From Candidatus Binatia bacterium (GTDB lineage Bacteria > Desulfobacterota > Binatia > HRBIN30): a stretch of 64,000 bases of DNA. The stretch spans positions 62,001 through 126,000 of the forward strand of contig JAKLJW010000005.1 of assembly GCA_023150935.1 (NCBI GenBank), given 5' to 3'. A model generated the notes under the pieces. The model saw only the letters and a program-made list of their open reading frames with translations. It was not told the origin of the DNA and did no database searches. Made by a program: the position numbers and the translations under genes. Shown in pieces: positions 30,532-40,557 of the stretch. The first letter of the stretch is position 1, and each line of letters starts with the position of its first letter.

Positions 30532-31047
30532 ATGAGTCTAGAGGACGCCATTCTCATGAGCGTCGGTGGGCTGACCCTGGACCCGGTCACCAAGACTCCG
30601 ATCGTCATTTTGAAGGACCGGGAAAACAAGCTGAACCTGCCAATCTGGATCGGCCTGCTCGAGGCGACGGCGATGGCGACGGAGCTCGAGGGGATCAAAA
30701 TGGCGCGTCCGATGACCCACGATCTCCTGCGCAATGTGCTCTCCGAGCTGGGCGCGACGGTGGATTGCGTGGAGATCACGGATCTGAAGGAGAACACGTA
30801 TTTCGCTCTGATTCACCTGCGCATTAACGGGGCGGAGGTGACGATCGACTCGCGGCCGAGCGACGCCATTTCCCTGGCGTTGCGCACCAAGAGCCCGATA
30901 TACGTCGCCAAGCGGGTCATCGAAACGTCCAGCCTGTTGCAGCAGGCCGAGGACGCCAACGAGACCGATCTCTCCAACGTCTCGCGCGACAAGTGGAGCG
31001 AGATCCTGGAGAAAATGAACCCCGACGATTTCAAGTACAAGATGTGA
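30532..31047 (+). CDS. DUF151 bifunctional nuclease-like protein
   Basis: The 171-residue form begins at the ATG at 30532, where family similarity begins; an upstream in-frame ATG at 30463 with a GGGGGA site would add 23 residues. The DUF151 core is clear, with TPIVILKD, LPIWIGLLEA and the IDSRPSDAISLALR block. The plant homologue BFN1 has RNase/DNase activity and the Thermotoga protein TM0160 has a known fold, but the role in bacteria is poorly defined. It lies just after the MoxR-VWA pair and 66 bases before a TPR membrane protein. Confidence 0.88.
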   Translation: MSLEDAILMSVGGLTLDPVTKTPIVILKDRENKLNLPIWIGLLEATAMATELEGIKMARPMTHDLLRNVLSELGATVDCVEITDLKENTYFALIHLRINGAEVTIDSRPSDAISLALRTKSPIYVAKRVIETSSLLQQAEDANETDLSNVSRDKWSEILEKMNPDDFKYKM

Positions 31048-31113
31048 TCCCGCGGCGGCGGGGTTGCATCGGCGGTTCGTTACAACTTCCCCGAAAAGAG
31101 GTGCAGTCGGACC

Positions 31114-31779
31114 ATGGCTCGTACACGTTATCGCCGCAAAGACCTCAAGCGCCCCGACGAATTCGTCAGCGCCGGCCGTCAGATGCTGCTCTGGGCCGGC
31201 GACAACTCGCGGCGGCTTTATCAGGCGCTCGGCGTGCTCGCGCTCGTTCTGGTGGCCGTTGGGGCATGGTATTCGTTGCGGGCGGCGCGCGCGCGGCAGG
31301 CCAACGAGGACCTTGGCAACGCGCTGGTGGCACTGCGCGGCGGCAAGTACGACGACGCGACGACGCAGCTAACCGAGGTGGCAAACCGCTGGCAGGGTAC
31401 GGGTCCCGGGCAGGTAGCGAGTTTGTACGCGGCCAGCGCCGCGGTGAAGGCGGGCAAGTACGATGCCGCCGCGACCGTACTCGGGGGAGTCGTGCAGGGT
31501 GGAACGTTGGCGCCGTACTTACGCCAGCAGGCCCTGGTAACCCTGGCCTTCGCTCTCGATCGTCAGGGCGATACCGCGGCCGCGGCGGCCCGTTACGAAG
31601 AAGCCGCCGGCCTGGAGGGTCCGTTCACCGGCGAGGCAATTCTCGGTGCGGCGCGGGCGCGCGAGCGTGCGGGGGACGCGACGGCAGCGCGCGACTTGTA
31701 TCAGCGCTACGCGCGCGAGTTCCCGAGCGCACCCGAAGCGAGCTGGGCAACGGCGAAGGCCGAGCCGCCGGGAGCCTGA
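31114..31779 (+). CDS. Membrane-anchored TPR protein (YfgM-like)
   Basis: The 221-residue protein has a basic cytoplasmic start, one transmembrane helix at about 37-55, and then Ala/Gly-rich TPR-like helical pairs to the end. The layout matches YfgM-type ancillary SecYEG proteins and other TPR-anchored scaffolds, with the TPR part in the periplasm. Identity is not firm because TPR sequences converge easily. It is the last gene of the plus-strand group beginning with moxR. Confidence 0.7.
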   Translation: MARTRYRRKDLKRPDEFVSAGRQMLLWAGDNSRRLYQALGVLALVLVAVGAWYSLRAARARQANEDLGNALVALRGGKYDDATTQLTEVANRWQGTGPGQVASLYAASAAVKAGKYDAAATVLGGVVQGGTLAPYLRQQALVTLAFALDRQGDTAAAAARYEEAAGLEGPFTGEAILGAARARERAGDATAARDLYQRYAREFPSAPEASWATAKAEPPGA

Positions 31780-31910
31780 GCGCCGCGGTCCTTCGCGCAC
31801 CATAACGTACATTATCGGACGTTCCGTTTGCCGCCGCCGTAACCCCATATCCCTCGCGACCTCTCCCGCCGGCGCCCCGCTCACTGCCGCCCGGATCGCC
31901 CCCATCGCCG

Positions 31911-32144
31911 CTAACGCCGCTTGCGCTTCGCGCGCGGGCGCGGCTTTCTCGATGCCCGTACCCGCGCCAGCAACTCGTCCACCCTGAGACCGCCGAGGGT
32001 CTTGTGACGCCATGCCGCGTAGTCGCCGTATCCGGCCCCCGTCTGGATGGAGAATCGCAGAGCGCCCGCGTACCCCAGCCGGTCGACGAGAGCGTCCCAG
32101 CCGATGGCGCGGATTTGCGCGTCGGTCAAGTGCGCGCTCTTCAC
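31911..32144 (-). CDS. Small basic partner of the PIN protein, probable antitoxin
   Basis: The GTG at 32144 overlaps the TGA of the PIN gene (GTGA), giving a 77-residue product. It begins VKSAHLTDAQI and ends in a Lys/Arg cluster. A small family with the pattern TDxxIRxxGxxALVxxLG is repeatedly found next to PIN genes of this type, so antitoxin is the likely role. The unusual point is order: the small gene is downstream of the toxin-like gene. I cannot see a DNA-binding motif by eye. Confidence 0.6.
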   Translation of the reverse strand: MKSAHLTDAQIRAIGWDALVDRLGYAGALRFSIQTGAGYGDYAAWRHKTLGGLRVDELLARVRASRKPRPRAKRKRR

Positions 32145-32596
32145 GAGTGTCCTTCCGTGCCAACGCACGCGAGGGCCTCGACGGGCAGCACGGCCCGCAC
32201 CCGAATGCGTTCGGCGTTACGGCTTACGGAGCGGATCATCCGGTCGTCGGTCGTCACCAGGAGATCGACCTGCGCCGTCTCTGCCGAGGCCACGTGCAGT
32301 GCATCCAGGCCGCGCAAGCCGTATCTCTCGAGATCGCGGGCCCGTCGGGCGACGGCCGGAGAGACACCGACGGAGCCCCCGGCGAGGCTCAAGAGATCGA
32401 GAATCTTCATGATCCGCTCCGGTTCCGGTCCCTGGCTGACTTCGAAGACCAGATACTCGGACACTACTAGCTCAACGCGTTGGCTCTCGATGAGCGCGAC
32501 GAGATTCGCCATCGCTTCCGCTTCGATGCGCACACGTGGCGAACTGAGATCGTCGAACGGCCGGTTCAGAGCACTGGTGTTCAAGTAGACACGCAC
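32141..32596 (-). CDS. PIN-domain ribonuclease-like protein, VapC-type toxin candidate
   Basis: The GTG at 32596 gives 151 residues starting VRVYLNTSALNRPFDD. It is the RPFDD-type PIN family with later acidic residues Asp98 (GLDALH) and Asp117/118 (TTDD). The first PIN aspartate position is Asn6 here, where relatives often have Asp. A long upstream extension in frame has no protein-like character and is rejected. It is followed by a small gene overlapping by four bases, as expected for a toxin-antitoxin couple. It may cleave RNA, or be weakened by the Asn. Confidence 0.7.
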   Translation of the reverse strand: MRVYLNTSALNRPFDDLSSPRVRIEAEAMANLVALIESQRVELVVSEYLVFEVSQGPEPERIMKILDLLSLAGGSVGVSPAVARRARDLERYGLRGLDALHVASAETAQVDLLVTTDDRMIRSVSRNAERIRVRAVLPVEALACVGTEGHS

Positions 32597-32658
32597 ATGC
32601 CGAGCGTACTGAAGGCACCGGCAATGGGCAAGGCAAACGACCCTCAGTGGAAGCTGGG

Positions 32659-33519
32659 CTAACGGCCCGGCCCGACTTCCCGCCGCTGCAGCGCCGTCTC
32701 CGCCGCGAACCACCAGCCGCGCACAAGTACCCGCGCCAGCGCACCGAACTGACCAACAACCAGCGCTATCGCGACCCCGGATGCCGAAGACGTCGGCAGC
32801 GCATGACGCAACCCCAGCCCGCAACCCCATACCACTGCCGCCACGACCCCGAGCACGGCGGCCAGCGGCAACGCCACCGCGCGCCGCCGCCACACGAACT
32901 GCCACGCCCAGCCGTATGCCCTCAGCGCCCCAATTCCGGCGCGGGCCGCAACGTGGATCCGCGCGTGATCATGCACCGTGGTCAGGACCACGATCAGCAC
33001 TCCCGCCAGAACGCCCCCAACCAGAACCACCGCGAGCGGCGGCACGGCCAACCCACGCCCCCCCGCCCACTGCACGAGCGCACGTCCCCCAAACACCATC
33101 GCTCCCACCCCCACAACCGTTATCGGCACGGCAAGCATCCACAAACGCCCGAACAGCGGAAACAACCCCCACCCGCGCCGCAACGACGCGCGCATACCAC
33201 CAGCCCCGCCGGCCGCGGCCACTAACGCCCCGTTCGTCCAGATCCCCATAAGTGCGCCGAGAAACAACAGGACCCCGGCCGTAACCCCGAGCGTCCGCAG
33301 GCTCTCCCCATGATGCATCGCCAGATCGATGAACACGTTGGCGTCCGCCCCCGTCAACAACGTCCGCGTCGCCAGCGAACCGTCGAGCGCCCCGGCCAGC
33401 CATAGCCAGGCCGCAACGCCAAACAGCCCGGCCATCCCGAGCTCGAGCCCATACACGCACCCCACGACGGTCCCCATCCCGGCCAGCGCCCGGCCCCCTT
33501 CCCGGCTGCAGTCCCACAT
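32659..33519 (-). CDS. Multi-pass membrane protein
   Basis: The 286-residue protein has about six hydrophobic helices rich in Gly, Ala, Val and Trp, with a basic loop around residue 205. I recall no specific family with certainty; a resemblance to stage-II-sporulation-M-like membrane proteins is possible but weak. It starts three bases after the M1 peptidase stop on the same strand, so it is probably translated with it. It is the penultimate member of the gatCAB run before the PIN couple. Confidence 0.6.
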   Translation of the reverse strand: MWDCSREGGRALAGMGTVVGCVYGLELGMAGLFGVAAWLWLAGALDGSLATRTLLTGADANVFIDLAMHHGESLRTLGVTAGVLLFLGALMGIWTNGALVAAAGGAGGMRASLRRGWGLFPLFGRLWMLAVPITVVGVGAMVFGGRALVQWAGGRGLAVPPLAVVLVGGVLAGVLIVVLTTVHDHARIHVAARAGIGALRAYGWAWQFVWRRRAVALPLAAVLGVVAAVVWGCGLGLRHALPTSSASGVAIALVVGQFGALARVLVRGWWFAAETALQRREVGPGR

Positions 33520-33522
33520 CGC

Positions 33523-35493
33523 CTACATCCACGTAAGTAGCTGAATCAGCGCCTGAAACGCATCCGTCCACGCACCCACGAGACGGCTCAGGCCGCGGGT
33601 GCCGGGGCGACGCATCCGGGAGTTGTTCAGCCAGTTGGCGTCCAGACTCAGATCGTGATCCGGGTCGACCACCGCCCACGCAATCGGCTGCGCCCCTGTG
33701 AACAGAAACCGCTGCCAGCGATCCTCCCCGTTCCACGTCACGCGCGTGGTGCTGCCATCGTCGAAGGTTGCCTCGACAACCACCGGCAGAACCACTCCGC
33801 CCAGGCGCTCCACCACGACCTCGTTACGGTAACGCACGTCCGAGTTCTCGCCGTCGGGCAAGACCAGCCGACTGACCTTGCCGCCTTCGATTTCGTAACC
33901 CGCGAACCGCGGCACCACATCGGCATTCACCCGAGTCACGGCGAAGTCCAGCAAACCGGTGCCGTCGAACACCTGCGCGATGAAATCCTCGACCTCGTCC
34001 CCGAGCGCTGCGCGCAACTCCGCGCGCAGGTCGTTGCCGTCCGGATGTCCGAACCGCCAGCGCTCGAAGTAGCCGGCCAGGGCCGCCTCCAGCCGATCGG
34101 CGCCCACCCGACGACCGAGCGTCTCCAACGCCAGCGCCGTCTTCGCGTACGTGGTGGCCCGATAGCTTGAAATGTCGAGAACCTGCCACGCCGGCCGCGT
34201 GATCGGGTCCTGCCCCGGTGCGACCAGATACTGCAACCGGCGGAACGCCACGCTGTCCATCTGCCACCCGGCAAGGTTCACGTAGCTCCCCGGGCCGTAT
34301 ACCGCGTCCATGATCCGGCCCTCGACATACGAATTCACGCCCTCGTCCAGCCACGCCTCGGCGGCTTCGTTGCTGGCAACCAGGCCGAACCAGTACTGAT
34401 GCCCGAACTCGTGCACGGTGACGAACTCCGGGAAGCGCAGCCCCGCGGGCATGCCCCAGGTGGTTCCAACCGTAATCAGGGTCGGGTACTCCATCCCCCC
34501 TGCCCCCTGCGCCCCGGGGCCCGGGTCGACCACCGTAAGCTCGGCATACGGGTACGCTCCGATGCGTGCCTTGTAATGCGCGACCGCTGCCCGTACGGCT
34601 CCGAGGTAGCGCTCCTGTTGTGCCGCGTGCAGCGGCTGCAGCAGCAGGCGCACGCGGATACCGTCGACCGCTTCGGTCACGACGCGAAAGCGGGAATCGA
34701 TCGCCCAGGCAAAATCGTGCACCGGGTCGGCAACGAAGCGCAGCGTCTTGGTTCCGTCGCCGTGGCGCTGTTCGTCGACCAGCGAACCCGTCGCGCCGAC
34801 AACGCCGTCATCCGGTACGGCGAGGCTCACGTCGTAGCGCCCGAAATCGGCAAAGAACTCCGTCGTCGCATGGTACTGATGGCAAGCCCAACCGCCGGCC
34901 CCGAAAACGCCAAGCTTCGGGAACCACTGTGCCGCCATCGCAAACGGACCGGCATACCCGGTGCGCAGTGCGACCCGCGGCAGCTTCGCCGTGAACTCGA
35001 CCTCGACTGCGGCTTCCGTTCCCGGCGGCACCGGGTGGGCGAGCGGCACGCGCAGGACTGTGCGGTCGTCGATGTTGCCGTCCTGAGGCTGCACGTACTC
35101 GAGGCGGTCGGTGACGTCGACGCCGTCGACGCGCAGGCGACTGACCGATTGATAACCCCAGGGTTCCGGCTTCTGCGCCAGCCACTGGTCGGCCAGGTGG
35201 CCGAGCCCGCGAATCAGCGTCGAGCGATTGTTGGCAAACGCGTTCAAGTAGAGATGGAACTGCAGGTCGGGCGCCGGTTGCTGCGCCGAATTGCGCCACC
35301 GAATGACCGCGGTCCCGGCGATCGAGTGGTCGGCCGGATTGTAGGCGGCCGCGATCGTGTAGTTTGCGAGCCGCGCCGGCGCCGCCGCGAGAACCATCCC
35401 GGCCGGGGCGGCGGCGACGAGGACGGCCGTCGCAACCCACGGCCAGAACCGCCGCCGGCCGCCGTGCGGCTGGCGCTTTCCACGGGCGACCAT
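33523..35493 (-). CDS. M1-family (gluzincin) metallopeptidase, membrane-anchored or secreted
   Basis: The 656-residue protein starts with a basic stretch and a hydrophobic helix (about residues 15-35). The zinc site is complete: His361-Glu362-Phe-Gly-His365, then 18 residues, then Glu384. It probably trims amino acids from peptides in the periplasm. The start ATG shares a base with the gatB stop (TGATG), so it is translated together with gatB. The C-terminal part is a beta-rich domain and a small helical tail. Peptide specificity is not known. Confidence 0.85.
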   Translation of the reverse strand: MVARGKRQPHGGRRRFWPWVATAVLVAAAPAGMVLAAAPARLANYTIAAAYNPADHSIAGTAVIRWRNSAQQPAPDLQFHLYLNAFANNRSTLIRGLGHLADQWLAQKPEPWGYQSVSRLRVDGVDVTDRLEYVQPQDGNIDDRTVLRVPLAHPVPPGTEAAVEVEFTAKLPRVALRTGYAGPFAMAAQWFPKLGVFGAGGWACHQYHATTEFFADFGRYDVSLAVPDDGVVGATGSLVDEQRHGDGTKTLRFVADPVHDFAWAIDSRFRVVTEAVDGIRVRLLLQPLHAAQQERYLGAVRAAVAHYKARIGAYPYAELTVVDPGPGAQGAGGMEYPTLITVGTTWGMPAGLRFPEFVTVHEFGHQYWFGLVASNEAAEAWLDEGVNSYVEGRIMDAVYGPGSYVNLAGWQMDSVAFRRLQYLVAPGQDPITRPAWQVLDISSYRATTYAKTALALETLGRRVGADRLEAALAGYFERWRFGHPDGNDLRAELRAALGDEVEDFIAQVFDGTGLLDFAVTRVNADVVPRFAGYEIEGGKVSRLVLPDGENSDVRYRNEVVVERLGGVVLPVVVEATFDDGSTTRVTWNGEDRWQRFLFTGAQPIAWAVVDPDHDLSLDANWLNNSRMRRPGTRGLSRLVGAWTDAFQALIQLLTWM

Positions 35494-36944
35494 CAGCCGG
35501 CCAGCGCCGCTCTCAGCAACTCGTTGACCTTCTGGGGGTTCGCCTTCCCCTCCGTCGCCTTCATCACCTGCCCCACAAAGAACCCGAACAGCTTATCCTT
35601 GCCGCCGCGGTATTCGGCCACTTTCGCCGTATTGGCGCCGATGACCGCATCGACCGCCGCCTGAATGGCGGCATCGTCGCTGATCTGCGTCAATCCACGG
35701 GCCGCCACGATCTCCACCGGCGACCCCCCGGTCGACACCATCTCTTCGAATACCGTCTTGGCGATCTTGCCGCTGATCTCGCCATCGTCGATCAGCTTGA
35801 CGAGGGCCGCGAGGCGCTCCGGCAAGACCGGCCAGTCGTGGATGATCGGCGCATTGTCGAGTTTGCGCTCCCGCACCACGCGCAACACGTCGCCCATGAT
35901 CCAGTTGCTGATCGCCTTTGCGTTGGCATGGTGGCGCACGACGGCCTCGTAGTAATCCGCGAGGTCCTTGCGCTGCGTCAACACCTCGGCGTCGTAGGCC
36001 GGCAACCCGTACCGATCCACAAACCGCTGCCGCCGTGCGTCGGGCAGCTCCGGAAGCGTTTCGCGCACCGCCGCGATCCACGCATCATCGATGACCAGCG
36101 GCAGCAGGTCCGGGTCGGGGAAATAGCGATAGTCGTCGGCGAACTCCTTCGAGCGCATCGACCGGGTCAGCTCGCGGTCGGGATCCCAGAGACGGGTTTC
36201 CTGAACGAGCCGGCCGCCGTCGTCGAGCACGGTCGTCTGCCGCTCGATCTCGTACTCGATGGCGCGCTCGACCGCGCGGAAGGAATTCATGTTCTTGATC
36301 TCGACCTTAATACCGAAGGGCTTCGACCCGACGGGACGGATCGATACGTTGGCGTCGCAACGAAAACTCCCCTCTTCCATGTTTCCGTCGCAGATCTCCA
36401 GATACTGGAGAATCGCCCGCAGCTTGCGCAGGTAGGCCCCGGCCTCCGCCGCCGAGCGCAACTCCGGTTCGCTGACGATCTCCAGTAACGGCACGCCGCA
36501 GCGATTGAAATCCACCAGACTGGCATCGCCGTGGGCGTCGTGAATGTTCTTGCCGGTGTCCTCCTCCATGTGAATCCGAGTCAAACGAATCGTGCGCGGC
36601 GCCCCCTCAACCTCGATGTCAACGGCCCCGCCGGTGCAAATTGGAAGTTCGTACTGACTGATCTGGTAGCCCTTGGGCAGGTCCGGATAGAAGTAATTCT
36701 TCCGCGCCCATCGGCTGTAGTGCGCGATCTCGGAACGCGTCGCCAGACCGGCGCGCATTGCGAATTCGATGACCCGGCGGTTTACCACCGGCAGCGTCCC
36801 CGGCATACCCAGACAGACCGGGCACGTGTTCTGATTCGGCGGGGCACCGAACTTCGCCGAGCAGCCGCAAAACACCTTGGCCGCGGTCAGCAGTTCGGCA
36901 TGCACTTCGAGGCCGATGACCGGCTCGTACTGGCCGCGAGCCAT
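35493..36944 (-). CDS. gatB: Aspartyl/glutamyl-tRNA amidotransferase subunit B
   Basis: GatB holds the tRNA-binding and kinase functions of the amidotransferase that converts Glu-tRNA(Gln) and Asp-tRNA(Asn). The 483-residue start at 36944 shares one base with the gatA stop, and the family N-terminus [13 protein letters not shown] follows at once. The Cys motifs near the start (CGCS and CPVCLG) are the expected zinc site, and the C-terminal YqeY-like helical tail is present. The upstream in-frame extension is rejected. It follows gatA and precedes the M1 peptidase. Confidence 0.97.
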   Translation of the reverse strand: MARGQYEPVIGLEVHAELLTAAKVFCGCSAKFGAPPNQNTCPVCLGMPGTLPVVNRRVIEFAMRAGLATRSEIAHYSRWARKNYFYPDLPKGYQISQYELPICTGGAVDIEVEGAPRTIRLTRIHMEEDTGKNIHDAHGDASLVDFNRCGVPLLEIVSEPELRSAAEAGAYLRKLRAILQYLEICDGNMEEGSFRCDANVSIRPVGSKPFGIKVEIKNMNSFRAVERAIEYEIERQTTVLDDGGRLVQETRLWDPDRELTRSMRSKEFADDYRYFPDPDLLPLVIDDAWIAAVRETLPELPDARRQRFVDRYGLPAYDAEVLTQRKDLADYYEAVVRHHANAKAISNWIMGDVLRVVRERKLDNAPIIHDWPVLPERLAALVKLIDDGEISGKIAKTVFEEMVSTGGSPVEIVAARGLTQISDDAAIQAAVDAVIGANTAKVAEYRGGKDKLFGFFVGQVMKATEGKANPQKVNELLRAALAG

Positions 36945-38422
36945 CACGCACCCCCCTGCGCAACCGCGTCGGGAGTGCGCCGGTGCCACTCGGTAAGGCG
37001 CTCGTATGCGTCGGCCGCCTTCAGCACGATCTCCTCGGCAAACGGCCGCCCGATGATCTGCAGTCCGATGGGTAAACCGCGCGTATCGAAGCCACACGGC
37101 AGCGAGATCGCCGGCAGTCCGGCAAGATTCACGGATATGGTGAAGATGTCGGACAGGTACATCTGCAGCGGATCGCTGGTGCGCTCGCCGATGCGGAACG
37201 CGGTCGTCGGCGCGGTCGGCGTCAGCACCACGTCGTGCTCGGCGAACACCGCTTCGAAGTCCCGGCGAATCAGCGTGCGCACCTTCTGCGCCCGCAAGTA
37301 ATAGGCGTCGTAGTACCCGGCCGAGAGCGCGTAAGTCCCCAGCATGATCCGTCGCTTGACCTCGGCCCCGAATCCTTCCGCACGAGTCTTGCGGTACATG
37401 TCGACGAGGCCCTCGGCGGCAGCCGCCCGATGCCCGTACTTGACGCCGTCGTAACGGGCCAGGTTCGAACTCGCCTCCGCGGTGGCGACCAGATAGTACG
37501 TTGCGACGGCATACCGCGTGTGCGGCAGAGACACCTCGCTCACGTTCGCCCCCTGCCCTTCGAGCGCGTGCAGTGCGGTGCGCACCGCCGCCTCGACCTC
37601 CGGCTGCACGCCCTCGACGAAGTACTCGCGCGGCACGGCAATGCGCAGTCCGCGCACCTTCCCGTCGAGATGAGCGGCGTAGTCGGGTACGGGTCGCGGC
37701 ACCGAGGTGGAATCCGCCGTGTCATGGCCGGCGACGACTCCGAGCATGGCGGCGCATCCACGCACCGTGCGGGCCAGCGGGCCGACCTGATCGAGCGACG
37801 ACGCGTAAGCGATCACGCCGTAGCGCGACACCCGACCGTAGGTCGGCTTGAGGCCGACGACGCCGCAGCAAGCCGCCGGCTGGCGGATCGAACCGCCGGT
37901 ATCCGTGCCCAGAGTGCCGAGGCACTGCGCCGCCGCGATTGCCGAAGCCGATCCGCCAGACGAGCCGCCCGGAACGCGCTCGGTGTCCCACGGGTTGCGC
38001 GTCACGCCGAAGGCCGAGTTCTCCGTCGACGAGCCCATGGCGAATTCGTCGCAGTTCAGCTTGCCGACGCACACCGCTCCTGCGGCGCGCAGACGCGCCG
38101 ACACGGTGGCATCGTAGGGCGCCACGAACGTGGAAAGGATCTTCGAACCTGCCGTCGTCCGCGTGCCGCGGGTGAGGATAATGTCCTTGATCGCAACGGG
38201 TATCCCGAGCAACGGGCCGTGCTCGCCACGGGCGCGCCGCGCATCGGCGGCACGGGCCTCCTCCATCGCGCCCTCGGCGGTAACTGTGATGAAGGAGTGC
38301 AGTGCCGGCTCCGTGGCCGCGATGCGCTCGAGCGCCGCCCTCGTCAGATCCTCGGCGCTCACCTGCCGCCGCTTCAATAGATCGGCAGCCTCGTCAATGC
38401 TCAGGCGTGTAAGCTCGCTCAT
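36944..38422 (-). CDS. gatA: Aspartyl/glutamyl-tRNA amidotransferase subunit A
   Basis: GatA is the amidase subunit that releases ammonia from glutamine. The 492-residue product from the ATG at 38422 has the amidase Ser-cisSer-Lys triad region, seen as GSSGGSASA with the preceding PGG and a catalytic Lys in VAIKD. It starts 45 bases after gatC. The start was chosen for the family N-terminus and length. Confidence 0.97.
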   Translation of the reverse strand: MSELTRLSIDEAADLLKRRQVSAEDLTRAALERIAATEPALHSFITVTAEGAMEEARAADARRARGEHGPLLGIPVAIKDIILTRGTRTTAGSKILSTFVAPYDATVSARLRAAGAVCVGKLNCDEFAMGSSTENSAFGVTRNPWDTERVPGGSSGGSASAIAAAQCLGTLGTDTGGSIRQPAACCGVVGLKPTYGRVSRYGVIAYASSLDQVGPLARTVRGCAAMLGVVAGHDTADSTSVPRPVPDYAAHLDGKVRGLRIAVPREYFVEGVQPEVEAAVRTALHALEGQGANVSEVSLPHTRYAVATYYLVATAEASSNLARYDGVKYGHRAAAAEGLVDMYRKTRAEGFGAEVKRRIMLGTYALSAGYYDAYYLRAQKVRTLIRRDFEAVFAEHDVVLTPTAPTTAFRIGERTSDPLQMYLSDIFTISVNLAGLPAISLPCGFDTRGLPIGLQIIGRPFAEEIVLKAADAYERLTEWHRRTPDAVAQGGA

Positions 38423-38466
38423 TGAGGATCCCGCGACGGCTTTTCCGTGCCGCGGTGTCTCCAGTC

Positions 38467-38754
38467 TCACTCGATGATTTTCGGTACCTTGAAGAAATCC
38501 CCGTCGCGAGCCGGTGCATTCGCTCGCAGCGCCTCGTCGGCCGGGGGGTTGGTCACAGCGTCGTCGCGGAAGGCGTCGCTCACGTCGGCAGCGTGCGCGG
38601 TCGGCTCGACGTTGTCGACCTCCAGGCTCGACAGTTCCTGGAAGTGCGCGAGGATGTGGTCGAGTTGAGCGGCAATCGCTGCCTCTTCCTCCCCACTAAG
38701 ATCCAATCGCGCCAGCAACGCGACGCGGTGCACCTCGTCTCGACTCAGAGCCAT
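38467..38754 (-). CDS. gatC: Aspartyl/glutamyl-tRNA amidotransferase subunit C
   Basis: GatC stabilises the GatAB complex. The 95-residue product from the ATG at 38754 has the family core [11 protein letters not shown] and the C-terminal FFKVPKIIE ending. An upstream in-frame ATG at 38790 adds 12 Cys-containing residues with no family match. It is the first gene of the minus-strand gat run, and gatA follows after 45 bases. The 291 bases upstream are a divergent promoter region shared with the DUF853 gene. Confidence 0.95.
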   Translation of the reverse strand: MALSRDEVHRVALLARLDLSGEEEAAIAAQLDHILAHFQELSSLEVDNVEPTAHAADVSDAFRDDAVTNPPADEALRANAPARDGDFFKVPKIIE

Positions 38755-39045
38755 CGGCGAGCGCTTAACACATGCCCCGCAGGGCTTCAACGAATCCGCC
38801 TTCGCGTCGCCCAGAACAGGGGTGACTCCGTCGGTTCCAGTGAGCCCGCGCGCGGCCCGCTCGACCGGTGTGAGGGCCGGCGACCCCCGGGGCTACCCCG
38901 CCGCCGGCAAGCGCCCGCCAACTGAGGCTCGACCGGACCCCGGATCGAGCATACGGCCCCGCCGAGCTTCGGCTCGCAGTCAACGGACCCGACCACGCAT
39001 TCGCCGTGGTATCGCGTCCGCGAATGCGGTATGCGGCCCGCAACG
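38755..39045. other. Divergent region between gatC and the DUF853 ATPase
   Basis: These 291 bases separate divergent gene starts. I see no conserved gene, tRNA or hairpin in them; they probably hold the promoters for both directions. No recognisable sigma-70 consensus was found by eye. Confidence 0.4.
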
Positions 39046-40551
39046 ATGACTTCTCCTTTGCCCATTGCGAGGGTCGGTGACCGCGAGATCTGCCTGCTAC
39101 CGCAGTTCGCCAACCGGCACGGACTGATTGCCGGCGCCACCGGCACCGGCAAGACGGTGACCTTACAGGTCCTCGTCGAACGCCTTTCCGCCGCCGGCGT
39201 GCCGGTGTTTCTGGCGGACGTCAAAGGGGATCTCTCGGGGCTCGCCGCAGCGGGCAGCCTGACGACGAAGTTGCGTGACCGCCTGGAAGCCTTGCACATC
39301 CCTGAGCCCCGGTGGACCGGTTTCCCCGTCGAGTTCTGGGACGTTTTCGGCAGTCAGGGCCTGCCGGTTCGTGCCACCGTGACGGAGATGGGTCCGTTGC
39401 TGCTGGCCCGTGTGCTCGACCTCAACGCGACACAGCAGGCAGTGCTCACCGTGGCGTTCAAGGTCGCCGACGATCATCGGCTGCCATTGCTTGACCTCAA
39501 GGATCTGCGCGCGATGGTGCAGTTCGTCGGCGATCGTGCCGCTCAACTGAAGACCCGTTACGGGAACATCGCCCCGGCCTCGGTCGGGGCGATTCAACGG
39601 GGCCTCGTGGAACTCGAAGAGCAGGACGCCGAAGCGTTCTTCGGCGAACCGGCCTTTGACGTCGGCGATCTGCTGCGAGTCGACAACGGGCGCGGCGTCA
39701 TCAACATCCTCGCGGCCGACCGGTTGTTACACACCCCGCGGCTGTACTCGGCGTTTCTGCTCTTCCTGCTGGCAGAGCTCTTCGAGGAGCTCCCGGAGGT
39801 CGGGGATCCGGAACGGCCGAAGCTCGTCTTCTTCTTCGACGAGGCGCACCTCTTGTTTACCGACGCCCCGAAGGCACTGCTGGAGCGCGTCGAACAGGTG
39901 GTCCGCCTCATTCGTTCGAAGGGGGTCGGGGTGTATTTCGTCACCCAGAGCCCGCTCGACCTGCCCGAGACCGTGCTCGGACAACTGGGAAACCGACTCC
40001 AGCACGCCTTGCGCGCCTTCACGCCCAAAGATCAGTCCGCTGTGAGGACGGCGGCGAGAACGATGCGCCAGAATCCGGGCTTCGACGTGGTGACGGCGAT
40101 CACCGAGCTGGCTGTCGGCGAGGCGCTCGTTTCCTGTCTCGACGCAGCCGGCGTCCCCAGCCCGGTGGAGCGCGCGAACGTGCTCCCGCCGGCCAGCCGA
40201 ATCGGACCGATCGAACCCGCGGAGCGGCGCGCCCGGATCGAGGCGTCGCCTCTGGCGGCAACCTACGAGCGCCCGGTGGACCGCGAGTCGGCGTACGAGA
40301 TACTCGAGCGACGGACCGCCGCGCCCCCTGGGCTACCGGAGGGAGGCGGCGAGACCCGGACACCCGTTCCCGAGTCCGAAGGTGGCATGATGGATCAACT
40401 CAAAGACCTCCTGTGGGGTTCGACCGGCCCCCGTGGCGGTCGGCGCGAGGGTGTCATACAAGTGGCGGCGAAAAGTCTTGCTCGCAGTGCCGGCCGTGAA
40501 ATCCTGCGGGGAGTGCTGGGAACGCTGGGTGGACAGCGGCGGCGGAGGTAA
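39046..40551 (+). CDS. HerA-like / DUF853 P-loop ATPase
   Basis: The 501-residue product from the ATG at 39046 (an earlier ATG at 39031 adds five residues) aligns from its first residues with E. coli YjgR-type proteins. Walker A is at 30-37 (GATGTGKT) and Walker B ends with Asp265-Glu266 (FFFDE). The C-terminal tail contains an ERRT linker and a short helical motif. Members are HerA/FtsK-superfamily ATPases of unknown target, thought to act on DNA or DNA-bound proteins. The CaiB-type gene begins 6 bases after its stop. Confidence 0.85.
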   Translation: MTSPLPIARVGDREICLLPQFANRHGLIAGATGTGKTVTLQVLVERLSAAGVPVFLADVKGDLSGLAAAGSLTTKLRDRLEALHIPEPRWTGFPVEFWDVFGSQGLPVRATVTEMGPLLLARVLDLNATQQAVLTVAFKVADDHRLPLLDLKDLRAMVQFVGDRAAQLKTRYGNIAPASVGAIQRGLVELEEQDAEAFFGEPAFDVGDLLRVDNGRGVINILAADRLLHTPRLYSAFLLFLLAELFEELPEVGDPERPKLVFFFDEAHLLFTDAPKALLERVEQVVRLIRSKGVGVYFVTQSPLDLPETVLGQLGNRLQHALRAFTPKDQSAVRTAARTMRQNPGFDVVTAITELAVGEALVSCLDAAGVPSPVERANVLPPASRIGPIEPAERRARIEASPLAATYERPVDRESAYEILERRTAAPPGLPEGGGETRTPVPESEGGMMDQLKDLLWGSTGPRGGRREGVIQVAAKSLARSAGREILRGVLGTLGGQRRRR

Positions 40552-40557
40552 CGACCG

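Noticed and set aside
32597..32905. N-terminal extension of the PIN gene
   Set aside because: It overlaps the end of the membrane protein gene in another frame and lacks protein-like sequence; the family begins at the GTG at 32596.
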